Assembly (NCBI GenBank): GCA_030066985.1
Contig: JASJAN010000028.1
Coordinates: forward strand, 1-44,410
Reading direction: 5' to 3'
Length of the DNA: 44,410 nucleotides
From: Desulfobacterales bacterium
GTDB taxonomy: Bacteria; Desulfobacterota; Desulfobacteria; Desulfobacterales; JAHEIW01
Shown here: piece after piece, positions 17,296-25,003 of the stretch
Numbering within the stretch: the stretch's first letter is position 1
Layout of the letters: every line of letters starts with the position of its first letter
Notes under the pieces: model-generated
Told to the model about the DNA's origin: nothing
The model's input: the letters and a program-made list of their open reading frames with translations, nothing else
Databases searched by the model: none
Translations under genes and position numbers: made by a program

Positions 17296-17397
17296 ACCAC
17301 GAAGTACACGAAGGAAACGAAAATCTAAAAGGTTTTCATAGATTTGTGTTCTTTGTGAACTTCGTGACCTTCGCGCTCTTCGTGATCTTTGTGGTTC
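17296..17397 (-). repeat. CACGAAG-type fold-back of short tandem repeats
   Basis: The arm at 17296-17327 is built from CACGAAG/ACACGAAGG units. It is complementary in theme to the longer arm at 17339-17397, built from TTCGTGA/CTTTGTG units. The loop is only about 11 nt. It lies in the 17255-17558 spacer between the etfA terminator and the CMD-family gene. No ORF is convincing there. Confidence 0.7.
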
Positions 17398-17477
17398 AAA
17401 ATCTTTTTAGGCACAAGATGTTCGTTTGCACGACTGCTCTGCCGAAAATGTTACCCATCACCATTACCCAAAAACAA

Positions 17478-17504
17478 TCAGCCCTGCCAAAAGCAGGGCT
17501 GATC
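17478..17504 (-). terminator. Rho-independent terminator after etfA
   Basis: On the minus strand, ATCAGCCCTGC pairs with GCAGGGCTGAT across a short T-rich loop, and the stem is followed by TGTTTTT. The stem is 11 bp and lies 54 nt past the etfA stop. It should end the acd-etfB-etfA transcript. Confidence 0.85.
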
Positions 17505-17558
17505 AAATTTGCAGTTTTATACGCAAACCTTTTTGCAGGCAATCGCCAAGATCGGCGA

Positions 17559-18524
17559 CTAACCCTTAACCTTCTTAACTTCCTCGGTGATCGCCGGGAT
17601 AACTTCAAACAGATCGCCAACAATACCAAAATCAGCTTTTGAAAATATCGGTGCTTCCTCGTCCTTATTGATGGCCACAATATACTTGGAAGTCGACATA
17701 CCGGCCAGATGCTGGATGGCGCCTGAAATACCGCAGGCAACATACAATGTCGGCGATACCGTTTTTCCGGTCTGGCCCACCTGGTCACTGTGCGGGCGCC
17801 AGCCCTCATCAACCGCTGAGCGCGAAGCCCCGACAGCAGCACCCAGCGCATCAGCCAGCGCTTCAATGCCCGCATAGTCACCGCCGGTACCGCGCCCACC
17901 GGAAACAATAATATCGGCTTCCGTCAGCTCAACCTTATCGCTGGTATCCATTTTCTTATCAACGATCGTGGTTTTGACCTCACCGAGCTGCACAGCCGGT
18001 TTTTCAACGGCGCTGTCTTTGGCCGCTTCGGCAATGTCCATCACATTGGGTCGAATGGCGACGATTTGGCAATCGCCTTGGATCTCGACATCGGCATTAA
18101 TTTTGCCGCCAAACATGGGCCGCGTGCAGGTTAAATTGCCATTATCAAGCTGGACGTTGACACAATCCATGGCCACACCCGCATCCAGTTTCGCTGCCAG
18201 GCGTCCGGCCAGATCCTTACCCTGTGCTGATGCGCCCGCTATAATAACAGCCGGATCTGCAGCTTGAATCAAATCTGCCAGTACGTTGCTGTAAGCATCG
18301 GTGGTATAATCCGCCAGACCGGCGTCATCAGCAACCAGAATCTTATCCGGACCGTATTTTTTGAGCTCTTCGGCAAGGCCGTCGATACCGGATCCCAGCA
18401 CGACAGCTGTCAGCTCGGCCCCTAAACCATCGGCCACCCGCCGCCCTTCGCTGACAACCTCAAAGCTAACTTTTCGAAGTTCTCCGTCTCTTTGCTCTGT
18501 TATCGCAAAAACACCTTGTGCCAT
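17559..18524 (-). CDS. etfA: Electron transfer flavoprotein alpha subunit
   Basis: FAD-binding subunit of ETF, which takes electrons from acyl-CoA dehydrogenases to the membrane quinone pool. The 321 residues comprise an N-terminal nucleotide-fold domain (GVFAITEQRDGELRKVSFEVV) and a C-terminal FAD domain with GGRGTGGDYAGIE, GASRSAVDEGW, QVGQTGKTVSP and LYVACGISGAIQHLAGM, all conserved. There is no iron-sulfur insert, so it is the plain type and not the Caro/Rnf-associated kind. GAGGAGA precedes the ATG. The gene starts 12 nt after etfB, and a terminator follows. Confidence 0.95.
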   Translation of the reverse strand: MAQGVFAITEQRDGELRKVSFEVVSEGRRVADGLGAELTAVVLGSGIDGLAEELKKYGPDKILVADDAGLADYTTDAYSNVLADLIQAADPAVIIAGASAQGKDLAGRLAAKLDAGVAMDCVNVQLDNGNLTCTRPMFGGKINADVEIQGDCQIVAIRPNVMDIAEAAKDSAVEKPAVQLGEVKTTIVDKKMDTSDKVELTEADIIVSGGRGTGGDYAGIEALADALGAAVGASRSAVDEGWRPHSDQVGQTGKTVSPTLYVACGISGAIQHLAGMSTSKYIVAINKDEEAPIFSKADFGIVGDLFEVIPAITEEVKKVKG

Positions 18525-18536
18525 TTTATGTCTCCT

Positions 18537-19325
18537 CTAAATAATTTTGGTTTCTTCGTGTAAGACTTTTACCAGCGCTGCTGCCTTATCGCCTGCGGCT
18601 TCGCCCTCGATCATTTTTACGGCCTGCCTTTCAGGCGGCAAACTCATCGCCTTGACCTTTACTTTTCGATTGGCAGCTCCCACCTGAGCAGCGTCTAGAC
18701 CCAGATCGGCAACTGATTTGACATCCACGGGTTTTTTCTTGGCTTTCATGATACCCGGCAAAGATGCATAGCGCGGCTCATTGAGCCCCCGCTGGGTGGT
18801 GAACAGGGCCGGCAATGCGGCCTCCACGACAACAGTGCCGCCTTCAATCGTACGATCACAGATAATTTTACCATCGGCAAGCTCGACTTTGTTGACCATG
18901 GATACCTGCGGGATGCCCAGCAGTTCGGCAACAGCCGATGCGACCTGATAGTTGTCTTCATCCACGGCCCGATGACCAGCAATGATCAAATCGTAAGGGA
19001 TATCCTTCAACGCTGCCGCCAGCAATTTGGCAGTGGCCAGCGAATCACTGCCTTCGGCGGCAGGATCATTGATGTGCACACCCTGGTCGGCTCCCATGGC
19101 CAGCGCCGTACGGATGGTTTCGATGGCTTTTTCCTGACCCAGAGACAAAATGGTCACCGTGCCCCCTTGGGCTTCTTTGAATTGCAGGGCGGCTTCAACC
19201 GCGAGCTCATCATAAGGGTTCATAATCCACTTGATATCCTGGGTTTTAATGGAAACCCCATCATCTGCAATCTGCACCAGAGATTCGGTGTCCGGCACCT
19301 GTTTTACCAAAACAACTATGTCCAT
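18537..19325 (-). CDS. etfB: Electron transfer flavoprotein beta subunit
   Basis: Partner of EtfA, binding AMP in classical ETF. The ATG at 19325 begins MDIVVLVKQVPDTE, the family opening, with AAAGGAG 7 nt upstream; 13 upstream codons of open frame are rejected. The 262-residue chain has NPYDELAVEAALQFKE and the DED-type motif HRAVDEDNYQVASAVAELLGIP. Whether it is a bifurcating ETF cannot be settled from sequence by eye. It lies between the acyl-CoA dehydrogenase and etfA, and a fold-back element (19345-19487) sits directly upstream of its ribosome site. Confidence 0.95.
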   Translation of the reverse strand: MDIVVLVKQVPDTESLVQIADDGVSIKTQDIKWIMNPYDELAVEAALQFKEAQGGTVTILSLGQEKAIETIRTALAMGADQGVHINDPAAEGSDSLATAKLLAAALKDIPYDLIIAGHRAVDEDNYQVASAVAELLGIPQVSMVNKVELADGKIICDRTIEGGTVVVEAALPALFTTQRGLNEPRYASLPGIMKAKKKPVDVKSVADLGLDAAQVGAANRKVKVKAMSLPPERQAVKMIEGEAAGDKAAALVKVLHEETKII

Positions 19326-19344
19326 ATTCCACTCCTTTCTATCT

Positions 19345-19487
19345 GAACGGGTCCAAAATAACATCTTTTGTCCCAGGTCTGTGTTATAATCCGATTCGAA
19401 ATACTCGCGTACTATCGTGTACGCTCCGTTTTCGAATCGAATTACGCCTAAACCTGAAACAAAATCTGAATATTTTGCTACCCGTTC
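19345..19487 (-). repeat. Fold-back element with conserved 28-nt core, copy 1
   Basis: The core spans 19402-19429. It contains GCGTAC and GTACGC, which form a 6-bp hairpin with a 6-nt loop. Perfect 10-nt inverted arms (CGATTCGAAA at 19392-19401, TTTCGAATCG at 19430-19439) frame it. Pairing continues imperfectly outward to GAACGGGT (19345-19352) with ACCCGTTC (19480-19487). The same core, 25 of 28 identical, occurs on the opposite strand at 42097-42124, and a divergent copy (20 of 28) at 23571-23598. The arms differ between sites. It lies between acd and etfB, probably inside their transcript. No ORF or transposase is linked to it. Confidence 0.85.
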
Positions 19488-19587
19488 AACAAATTATTAG
19501 CTATATGCTGTGACAATGCTACACGAGCATTTTGAATCGAATGTTAACAAAGGCCTCGGACAAAAGCTGATGATTTTAAAGCCAGTT

Positions 19588-20751
19588 TTACCTATTTGCT
19601 TTGCGGATGCCCAACTGATCCAAGGCGATAATCCATTTGCAAATATTGGCGGAGCCTTCCACCATGGCATATGTGGGCGCATCCCGGAAAAAGCGCGCTA
19701 CCGAATATTCGGTTGAGTAACCATAGGCGCCTAAAATCCGCATGGCGTAAAGGGCACATTTGTTGGCCACCTCACCGGCTGCGTATTTGGCCTGAGCCAC
19801 ATCCAGACCGTTGTTTAAGCGGCCCTGATCCTTTGCCCAGGCTGCTTTGTAAACCAGCAAACGCGCGGCTTCAATTTCGGTGGACATCTGGGCAATCATA
19901 TCCTGGTTCATTTGATAGTCGCCGATCGGCTTGCCAAACTGCTTGCGTTCGGTAGCATACTTAATGGTTTCATCCAAACAGGCCTGCGCTACGCCCACGC
20001 CACCGGCAGCTGCCGAAAGACGGGTTTGATTTAAGGATCCGAATAGGATTTTGGCGCCATCACCGGGTTTGCCAAGGATATTTTCCTTGGGCACTTTGGT
20101 ATCGGTCAGATAGATTTCTCCGGTCGGTGAAGAGCGCGATCCCAGCTTATCCAGGGCCGTTGTGCGCACGTCGTTAAAATTCTTCAGCTCAACTACAAAA
20201 GCCGATAGCCCTTTAGAGCCGGCATCACGATCCGTGTAGGCATAATAAATCATCACATCACCCACATCGGCGTTCGAAATCCAGGTCTTGGATCCATTCA
20301 AAAGCCAGTGATCACCCTTGTCTTCGGCACGGGACTTGATAGCCATCACATCCGATCCGGCATCCGGTTCGGTCATGGCAAAGCCGCCCATGTATTCGGC
20401 GCTGACCAGCTTGGGGATATATTTTTGCTTTAGTTCCTCGCTGCCGTAAGTTTCAATGGTATAGGCGCAACCCAAGGCCTGCATATTTACCTGTACCCGC
20501 AGGGAGCTTGATGCCCGCGCAATTTCCTCTGTAATGATCATGGCGGCCAGCCAGCCCATTTCGGATCCACCATAGGCCTCAGAAATAACGGTGCCAAAAA
20601 GACCGAGTTCACCCATGGGTTTGACAGCTTCCTCGTAGGGAAAATAATGCTTTTCATCCCACTCATCGGCAAAGGGCGCAATTTTTTCGCTAGCAAAATC
20701 ACGCACCGTATTTCTCAAAATTTCAAGTTCTTCCGGCAAACTAAAATCCAT
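19588..20751 (-). CDS. Acyl-CoA dehydrogenase
   Basis: FAD enzyme that introduces the alpha-beta double bond in an acyl-CoA and passes electrons to ETF. It has 387 residues and the standard three-domain layout. Signatures: FAMTEPDAGSDVMAIK, with WISNADVGDVMIYYAYT after it; the FAD/substrate helix RKQFGKPIGDYQMNQDMIA; and ILGAYGYSTEYSVARFFRDAP. The presumed catalytic base is Glu365 in MVEGSANI, in the usual place. Substrate chain length is not clear from sequence; acyl, glutaryl or aromatic-pathway substrates are possible. GGAGGG precedes the ATG. First gene of the acd-etfB-etfA unit, under the promoter at 20786-20848. Confidence 0.92.
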   Translation of the reverse strand: MDFSLPEELEILRNTVRDFASEKIAPFADEWDEKHYFPYEEAVKPMGELGLFGTVISEAYGGSEMGWLAAMIITEEIARASSSLRVQVNMQALGCAYTIETYGSEELKQKYIPKLVSAEYMGGFAMTEPDAGSDVMAIKSRAEDKGDHWLLNGSKTWISNADVGDVMIYYAYTDRDAGSKGLSAFVVELKNFNDVRTTALDKLGSRSSPTGEIYLTDTKVPKENILGKPGDGAKILFGSLNQTRLSAAAGGVGVAQACLDETIKYATERKQFGKPIGDYQMNQDMIAQMSTEIEAARLLVYKAAWAKDQGRLNNGLDVAQAKYAAGEVANKCALYAMRILGAYGYSTEYSVARFFRDAPTYAMVEGSANICKWIIALDQLGIRKANR

Positions 20752-20785
20752 TTTTTCCCTCCTGAAACTGATGTTATGGGGTCTA

Positions 20786-20848
20786 TGTATACTGTATACA
20801 CTCTGAGCGCAAAAGATGAACTATAGAGGAAGGCACCATTGGTGTCAA
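20786..20848 (-). promoter_or_regulatory. Strong promoter and palindromic operator for acd-etfBA
   Basis: Reading the minus strand, TTGACA (complement of 20843-20848) and TATAGT (complement of 20820-20825) are separated by exactly 17 nt, close to the sigma-70 consensus. The predicted transcript starts near 20813. Just downstream, at 20786-20800, is a perfect 15-nt palindrome, TGTATAC-N-GTATACA. It is placed to block transcription and resembles GntR/TetR-type operators. The spacer also holds CACCA-T-TGGTG (20833-20843). No regulator gene of these families is in the window. Confidence 0.75.
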
Positions 20849-21030
20849 GCAAGAAAACGCCTAAAAATCGGATAAAAATCGCATATTTTACGCCGACTTA
20901 GACCTTTCCCTGTTGCTTTGATTCGGTATGGAGAATCTGGCAGTTACATGCAGGTGGATCAATCCAGATGAGCAGATAGCTAAGGACAATTGAGACGATC
21001 TAGACAGATAATGTTAGCAGTCGGTAAACG

Positions 21031-21588
21031 TTAGATTCCCTTGTCACGAATATTTTTATCATGCTTGAGACGCTCCTGGATCCCTTTACCGATGGAATAG
21101 TTGCGGCTGAATTCCGACCAGAACTCCCGATCCTTTTCCTTCCAATCGGGGCCGAAGCGGCGGTCAAAATAGTCACCCAGTTTTTCAAAAAGCAGTTTCC
21201 AGGGCGGTTCACCGCGCTGATAAGCTCCCAGAATCGAATCCAGCAGCTCATCGAGCTCAGACAGCTTTTCCTTGGGCAGATAGGAAATGGCTCCCTTTTG
21301 AATGGATTCCATCAAGGTTTCCCGACTGACCGCATGGGCCGTAAGCATGACCGTTGGGATGCCACGATCAACAGCCTCCTCGAGCAGCTTAAGCCCATTA
21401 ACTCCCATAATATCCAAAATGGCCAGGTCATAGCGCCCCTTTTTTATTTTTTGCGACGCACTCTCATAATCCCGTGCCGTATCGATGTCCGACTCATCCA
21501 GCAAATCCGCGATGGTTTCCAGGATATCCTCTTCATCATCCACGGCCAGAATATGCTTGCCTTTGAGTAAAGATTCGTCACCAGACAT
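21031..21588 (-). CDS. Response regulator, receiver plus conserved C-terminal tail (paralogue 1)
   Basis: A 185-residue orphan response regulator. The receiver domain (about 10-125) has the acidic pair in AVDDEED, phospho-acceptor Asp59 in LDIMGVNG, Thr83 in MLTAH, and Lys106 in YLPKEK. Instead of a DNA-binding domain it carries a tail with LFEKLGDYFDRRFGPDWKEKD. The same tail occurs in the regulator at 26946-27440. The output is probably protein-protein. It lies 41 nt downstream of dctM, so it may be co-transcribed with the TRAP genes. No kinase is adjacent. Confidence 0.9.
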   Translation of the reverse strand: MSGDESLLKGKHILAVDDEEDILETIADLLDESDIDTARDYESASQKIKKGRYDLAILDIMGVNGLKLLEEAVDRGIPTVMLTAHAVSRETLMESIQKGAISYLPKEKLSELDELLDSILGAYQRGEPPWKLLFEKLGDYFDRRFGPDWKEKDREFWSEFSRNYSIGKGIQERLKHDKNIRDKGI

Positions 21589-21629
21589 GTAAAGCGCCTC
21601 CTGTAATCATATGCGGTTCGGTCTCATGT

Positions 21630-22925
21630 CTACTCCAGAAATCCCATTACTCTGGGCAGCCACAAGACAACATCCGGAATGTAAGTGATGATAAACAGCA
21701 CGATCATCTGAATGATGATAAATGGAATCACCGCTTTGGTGATATATATTAAATCCTTGTTGGCAATCGCACCGGTGATGTAAAGACTGACCCCCATCGG
21801 CGGCGTGCAGTATCCGATGGCCAGGTTAACCGTCAGGATCAGACCAAAATGCATCCAGCTGATGTTAAAGGCATCGAGCATCGGCAGAAACACCGGCCCC
21901 AGGATCATGGTTGCCGAAATGATATCCATGAACATACCCACAAACAGCAGCAGGGTGTTCATGGCCAAAAGGAACATGTAAGGTGATTCGATGGCGGCCA
22001 ATACGGTTTCGGTGATTTTGCCCGGAATATTTTCCAGGGTCAGCAGACGGCCAAAACAGGTGGCACCGGCAACAATGATCAACAAGGTGGCAGAGGTGAC
22101 TGCAGAGCTGACGGTTACTTTTTTAACATCTGAAAATTTCATCGAGCGGTGAATAAACAGCTCCACGATAAAAGCATACACGCAGGCCACCACCGCGGCT
22201 TCGTTGGCGGTAAACGCGCCGGAAAAAATGCCGCCAAAAATAATAACCGGCAGCATCAAGGACCAAAAGCCTTCTTTAAAAACAGCGAAAAGCTCTAAAG
22301 GTTTGGGTATGGGGTTGCGAACAATTTCTTTTTTCTTGCGAAAGACAAAATAAGTGTAAATGCAAACACCGAACATAATCAAAATGCCCGGTAAAAACCC
22401 GGTTAAAAAAAGACCTTCAAGGGATACATTGCTGATCATGCTGTACAGAATCATCCCGATACTGGGCGGGATGATCACGCCCAGATTGGGTGAGGTGGTC
22501 ATGACCCCCAGGGTATATTTTTGCGGATATCCGTTGTCGATCAACGCCGGGATCATAAAGCCACCCAGGGCCACCACAGTAGCTACCGTGGAACCAGAAA
22601 TAGCGCCAAACAGCCCACAGGCCAGCACCCCTGCCATCCCCAGGCCGCCCGGTAGCCAACTGACCACCGCATTGGCCACTTTGATCAACTTTTCAACAAT
22701 GGTGCCGGCTGTCATGATATTGCCGCATAGGATAAAAAATAGCACCACCACTAGGGCAAAGTTGTCCATACTGCGGAAAATGGTTTGGGCCAAAAGGAGA
22801 ATGGGCAAGTCGGTGAAAAATAAAAAGCCTAAAACAGCGGTAAAAAACAGACACATAAAGACGGGAATATAGGTCGCCATGCATCCTAGCAGAATGGCCA
22901 GGATGATGATGTGACTGGTTTCCAT
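21630..22925 (-). CDS. dctM: TRAP transporter large permease (DctM type)
   Basis: Large membrane subunit of a TRAP transporter, which uses a Na+ or H+ gradient to import organic acids delivered by a binding protein. It has 431 residues and about 12 helices, with typical DctM signatures (GLFGAISGSTVATVVALGGFMIPAL and TTSPNLGVIIPPSIGMILYSMI; NEAAVVACVYAF; IGYCTPPMGVSLYI). GGAGAACC precedes the ATG. The start is 36 nt after the dctQ stop. The gene symbol denotes family membership only; the substrate is unknown. Confidence 0.94.
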   Translation of the reverse strand: METSHIIILAILLGCMATYIPVFMCLFFTAVLGFLFFTDLPILLLAQTIFRSMDNFALVVVLFFILCGNIMTAGTIVEKLIKVANAVVSWLPGGLGMAGVLACGLFGAISGSTVATVVALGGFMIPALIDNGYPQKYTLGVMTTSPNLGVIIPPSIGMILYSMISNVSLEGLFLTGFLPGILIMFGVCIYTYFVFRKKKEIVRNPIPKPLELFAVFKEGFWSLMLPVIIFGGIFSGAFTANEAAVVACVYAFIVELFIHRSMKFSDVKKVTVSSAVTSATLLIIVAGATCFGRLLTLENIPGKITETVLAAIESPYMFLLAMNTLLLFVGMFMDIISATMILGPVFLPMLDAFNISWMHFGLILTVNLAIGYCTPPMGVSLYITGAIANKDLIYITKAVIPFIIIQMIVLFIITYIPDVVLWLPRVMGFLE

Positions 22926-22961
22926 AGTCCGGTTCTCCTTCTCTCAGCTTAACGCAAAAAA

Positions 22962-23465
22962 TTAATCCGAAGCTTTCTTGGCCACTTGTTCTTGGATATC
23001 CTCGTAAAATACCTGAATGACGCGTATCAGCATCAGTACACCCATCAATGGCAGGATCGAATACAGATAGACCAGCGGGATCTGCATGATAATGGTTTTT
23101 TGCTGGGTGCGAACCTGCAGCGCTGCGATCAACCAACCATAGTAGATCATCATGATCGCAAAAATCATGATCACAAAATTACTAAAAAACGTTAAAGGAA
23201 CTTTTAGTTTGGGAAAAATCTGGACGGAAGCATCGATTTTGATCAGAGAGCGAGCCTTGACGGCGGCACTGCAGCCGATAAAAGTGGTATAAATGATAAC
23301 CTCGCGCACCAATTCTTCTGACCAGGCCAATGAATAGTTGAAGCCGTAACGCAAAACAACATTCACAAAAAGGGCTACTAACGCCACCAACACACTGATA
23401 AACAGCGTCCATTCCTCAAAAAAGGTCAAGACTTTGTCCAGGAAATGCAGCAATTTTCCAAACAT
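22962..23465 (-). CDS. dctQ: TRAP transporter small permease (DctQ type)
   Basis: Small membrane subunit of the TRAP system, about 167 residues with four helices. The helix pair and the motif VNVVLRYGFNYSLAWSEELVREVIIYTTFIGCSAAVKAR are characteristic of DctQ. Two starts are possible: ATG at 23480 without a ribosome site, and ATG at 23465 with GAGGG about 9 nt upstream. The second is used here. An element-bearing spacer and a terminator hairpin separate it from dctP, which is upstream in transcription. dctM follows. Confidence 0.9.
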   Translation of the reverse strand: MFGKLLHFLDKVLTFFEEWTLFISVLVALVALFVNVVLRYGFNYSLAWSEELVREVIIYTTFIGCSAAVKARSLIKIDASVQIFPKLKVPLTFFSNFVIMIFAIMMIYYGWLIAALQVRTQQKTIIMQIPLVYLYSILPLMGVLMLIRVIQVFYEDIQEQVAKKASD

Positions 23466-23492
23466 GGGTACTACCCTCATTGGCCAGAGATT

Positions 23493-23657
23493 AGAAGCTA
23501 TCTCAAAAATGCATCTAATCCGCCAGAGGCGGACAGGCGCTCAATGGCTGTGTTCAAAACCGATTCAAAATGCTCGAATACTGCCGTGTATGCTCCACTT
23601 TTGAATCGGTTTTCGCCTTGCCCTTGAGCGTGATCTACTATTTTTGAGATAGCTTTT
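23493..23657 (-). repeat. Fold-back element with conserved 28-nt core, copy 2
   Basis: The core lies at 23571-23598, framed by perfect 15-nt arms, AAAACCGATTCAAAA (23556-23570) and TTTTGAATCGGTTTT (23599-23613). Further out CGCTCAA pairs with TTGAGCG, and the outermost arms are AGCTATCTCAAAAAT (23496-23510) and ATTTTTGAGATAGCT (23640-23654). The central hairpin pairs ATAC with GTAT where copy 1 pairs GTAC with GTAC, so one base pair is changed on both sides. Copy 2 matches copy 1 at 20 of 28 core positions. It sits between dctP and dctQ. Confidence 0.85.
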
Positions 23658-23660
23658 AGT

Positions 23661-23693
23661 AAAAGGGGCTTCGGTCAGACCGAAGCCCCTTTA
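23661..23693 (-). terminator. Terminator hairpin between dctP and dctQ
   Basis: AAAGGGGCTTCGG pairs with CCGAAGCCCCTTT across a short loop (TCAGA), and runs of A or T flank both sides, so it could act in either direction. On the minus strand it comes 28 nt after the dctP stop. Partial termination here would give more binding protein than permease, a common arrangement for transport operons. Confidence 0.8.
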
Positions 23694-23720
23694 TTAGTGC
23701 GTGGTAAAAAAATAATCAAG

Positions 23721-24803
23721 CTATTTTGTATAGCCCATGTATTTTTGGACTTCCATCAGGAAATTATCCGGGCGATACTTATCGCCGGATTGAAGTTTGT
23801 TAATTTCAGGCGCAAATTTCTGATGCACTGAATCGGCCTGATTTTTGAGGGTCATCATCTCCTTGTCAGAGAGTTGAAAAAACTCGATGCCTTTGCCCAT
23901 AGCGGCTTTGCGTTGCTCCAATTCCTGTGCCTTGGCTGCCATGCGCGCCTCGGCACACATGTCGCGGACCGTCTCAACCAGGGTTTTCTGCAGGTCAGCC
24001 GGCAAGCTGTTGAACCAGGCCTTGTTAAACAACCAGATAAACAGGCCCTGGGCATAGTTTAATTCGGTATAGTACTTGGCCACCTCGAATTTCTTGGTGA
24101 TGCTGCACACGGTGAGGGTATGATCCAAGCCGGTGATAACACCTTGCTTCAAGGCCACCGGAACATCCGGCCAGGGCATCACGACCGGGTTAAAACCCCA
24201 TGCCTTGTAGGACAGCTTGTTAACTGCGGCTTCGGCGATGCGGAATTTGACCTTCTTGGCATCGGCAATGGTTTTGACCGGCACTGTCGTGGCCCAGCCG
24301 TAATTACCATAACTGGCAATATCGACTGCCATAATTCCCTGATGATCCATGGCCATCAGGAAATGGTCAAAAAGTTTTCCGCTGTTGACGAATTTTTCGA
24401 GTTTATCAAAAGAATCAACCAAAAACGGCAGGTTGACGATACCAAATCGGGGGCCCAGATTGGTGGAGGCCACCGAGCTGACGGCCATACCCTGAATTGC
24501 ACCCATTTGCAGCTGGTTGAGAACCTCAACTTCGCCCCCCAGCATGGAGAAGGGTTTATAATCCAGATACATCTGGCCATTGGTTCGTTTCCACAATTCA
24601 TCCCGAATGGCAAATCCGGTGTAAACGCCCTTTAAAACCGGATGGGAAACATTTGAAACGATAAACTTATATTTGGCACCTGATGGATCGAAGGCGGGTT
24701 TCCATTTATCCAGGGAGGGTCCTTTGGCAAGGGCCGGGCTGATAAGCAAACCAAAAACAACTAGAAATAGCGTCGCGCAGAATGTGAATCTTTTTAAATG
24801 CAT
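23721..24803 (-). CDS. dctP: TRAP transporter periplasmic binding protein (DctP type)
   Basis: Extracytoplasmic solute receptor of the TRAP system, 360 residues. A signal peptide (MHLKRFTFCATLFLVVFGLLI, cleavage after PALA) exports it. The mature chain follows the DctP fold: GGEVEVLNQLQMGAIQGM, the ligand-clamping region KFRIAEAAVNKLSYKAWGFNPVVMPW, then DVPVALKQGVITGLD. The family Arg that binds the carboxylate of the ligand is likely the one in KFRI. AAGGAGGTACC precedes the ATG. The gene is separated from dctQ by a terminator and an element; the CoA-transferase beta gene ends 200 nt upstream. Confidence 0.93.
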   Translation of the reverse strand: MHLKRFTFCATLFLVVFGLLISPALAKGPSLDKWKPAFDPSGAKYKFIVSNVSHPVLKGVYTGFAIRDELWKRTNGQMYLDYKPFSMLGGEVEVLNQLQMGAIQGMAVSSVASTNLGPRFGIVNLPFLVDSFDKLEKFVNSGKLFDHFLMAMDHQGIMAVDIASYGNYGWATTVPVKTIADAKKVKFRIAEAAVNKLSYKAWGFNPVVMPWPDVPVALKQGVITGLDHTLTVCSITKKFEVAKYYTELNYAQGLFIWLFNKAWFNSLPADLQKTLVETVRDMCAEARMAAKAQELEQRKAAMGKGIEFFQLSDKEMMTLKNQADSVHQKFAPEINKLQSGDKYRPDNFLMEVQKYMGYTK

Positions 24804-24870
24804 TGGTACCTCCTTTTTCGGCTGTATGCCTTTAATTTCTAAACTTCATTCATTTGCCAAAGATGATTTT

Positions 24871-24904
24871 ATAGCTATATCACAGCTATTTGGCTTTTTG
24901 TCAA
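24871..24904 (-). promoter_or_regulatory. Promoter and inverted-repeat operator upstream of dctP
   Basis: On the minus strand TTGACA (complement of 24899-24904) is followed 17 nt later by GATATA (complement of 24876-24881), a fair -10. A dyad, ATAGCT at 24871-24876 and AGCTAT at 24884-24889 with a 7-nt spacer, overlaps the promoter and could bind a regulator. This gives dctP its own promoter separate from the CoA-transferase genes. Confidence 0.5.
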
Positions 24905-25003
24905 GGAAAATTATCGGGTTAAAATGAAATATAGATTCCGCTAAATCGTCACTATGTAAGCATTGACAGAGATTGGCCACCACAAATCGAACAAATCTAA
25001 TAT

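Noticed and set aside
19326-19364. Thirteen-residue extension of EtfB
   Set aside because: It reads into the fold-back element; the family start and AAAGGAG support 19325.
19345-19487. Insertion sequence remnant
   Set aside because: There is no transposase fragment, no conserved ends shared with the other copies, and no clear target-site duplication; only the centre is conserved.
19515-19531. AATGCT-ACACG-AGCATT as terminator after acd
   Set aside because: The stem is 6 bp and AT-rich with only a short T-run, and the etf genes downstream need to be transcribed with acd.
22360-22872. Plus-strand 170-residue ORF opposite dctM
   Set aside because: Antisense of a hydrophobic TRAP permease; no ribosome site or family.
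24120-24635. Plus-strand 171-residue ORF opposite dctP
   Set aside because: Antisense shadow of a well-supported binding protein.
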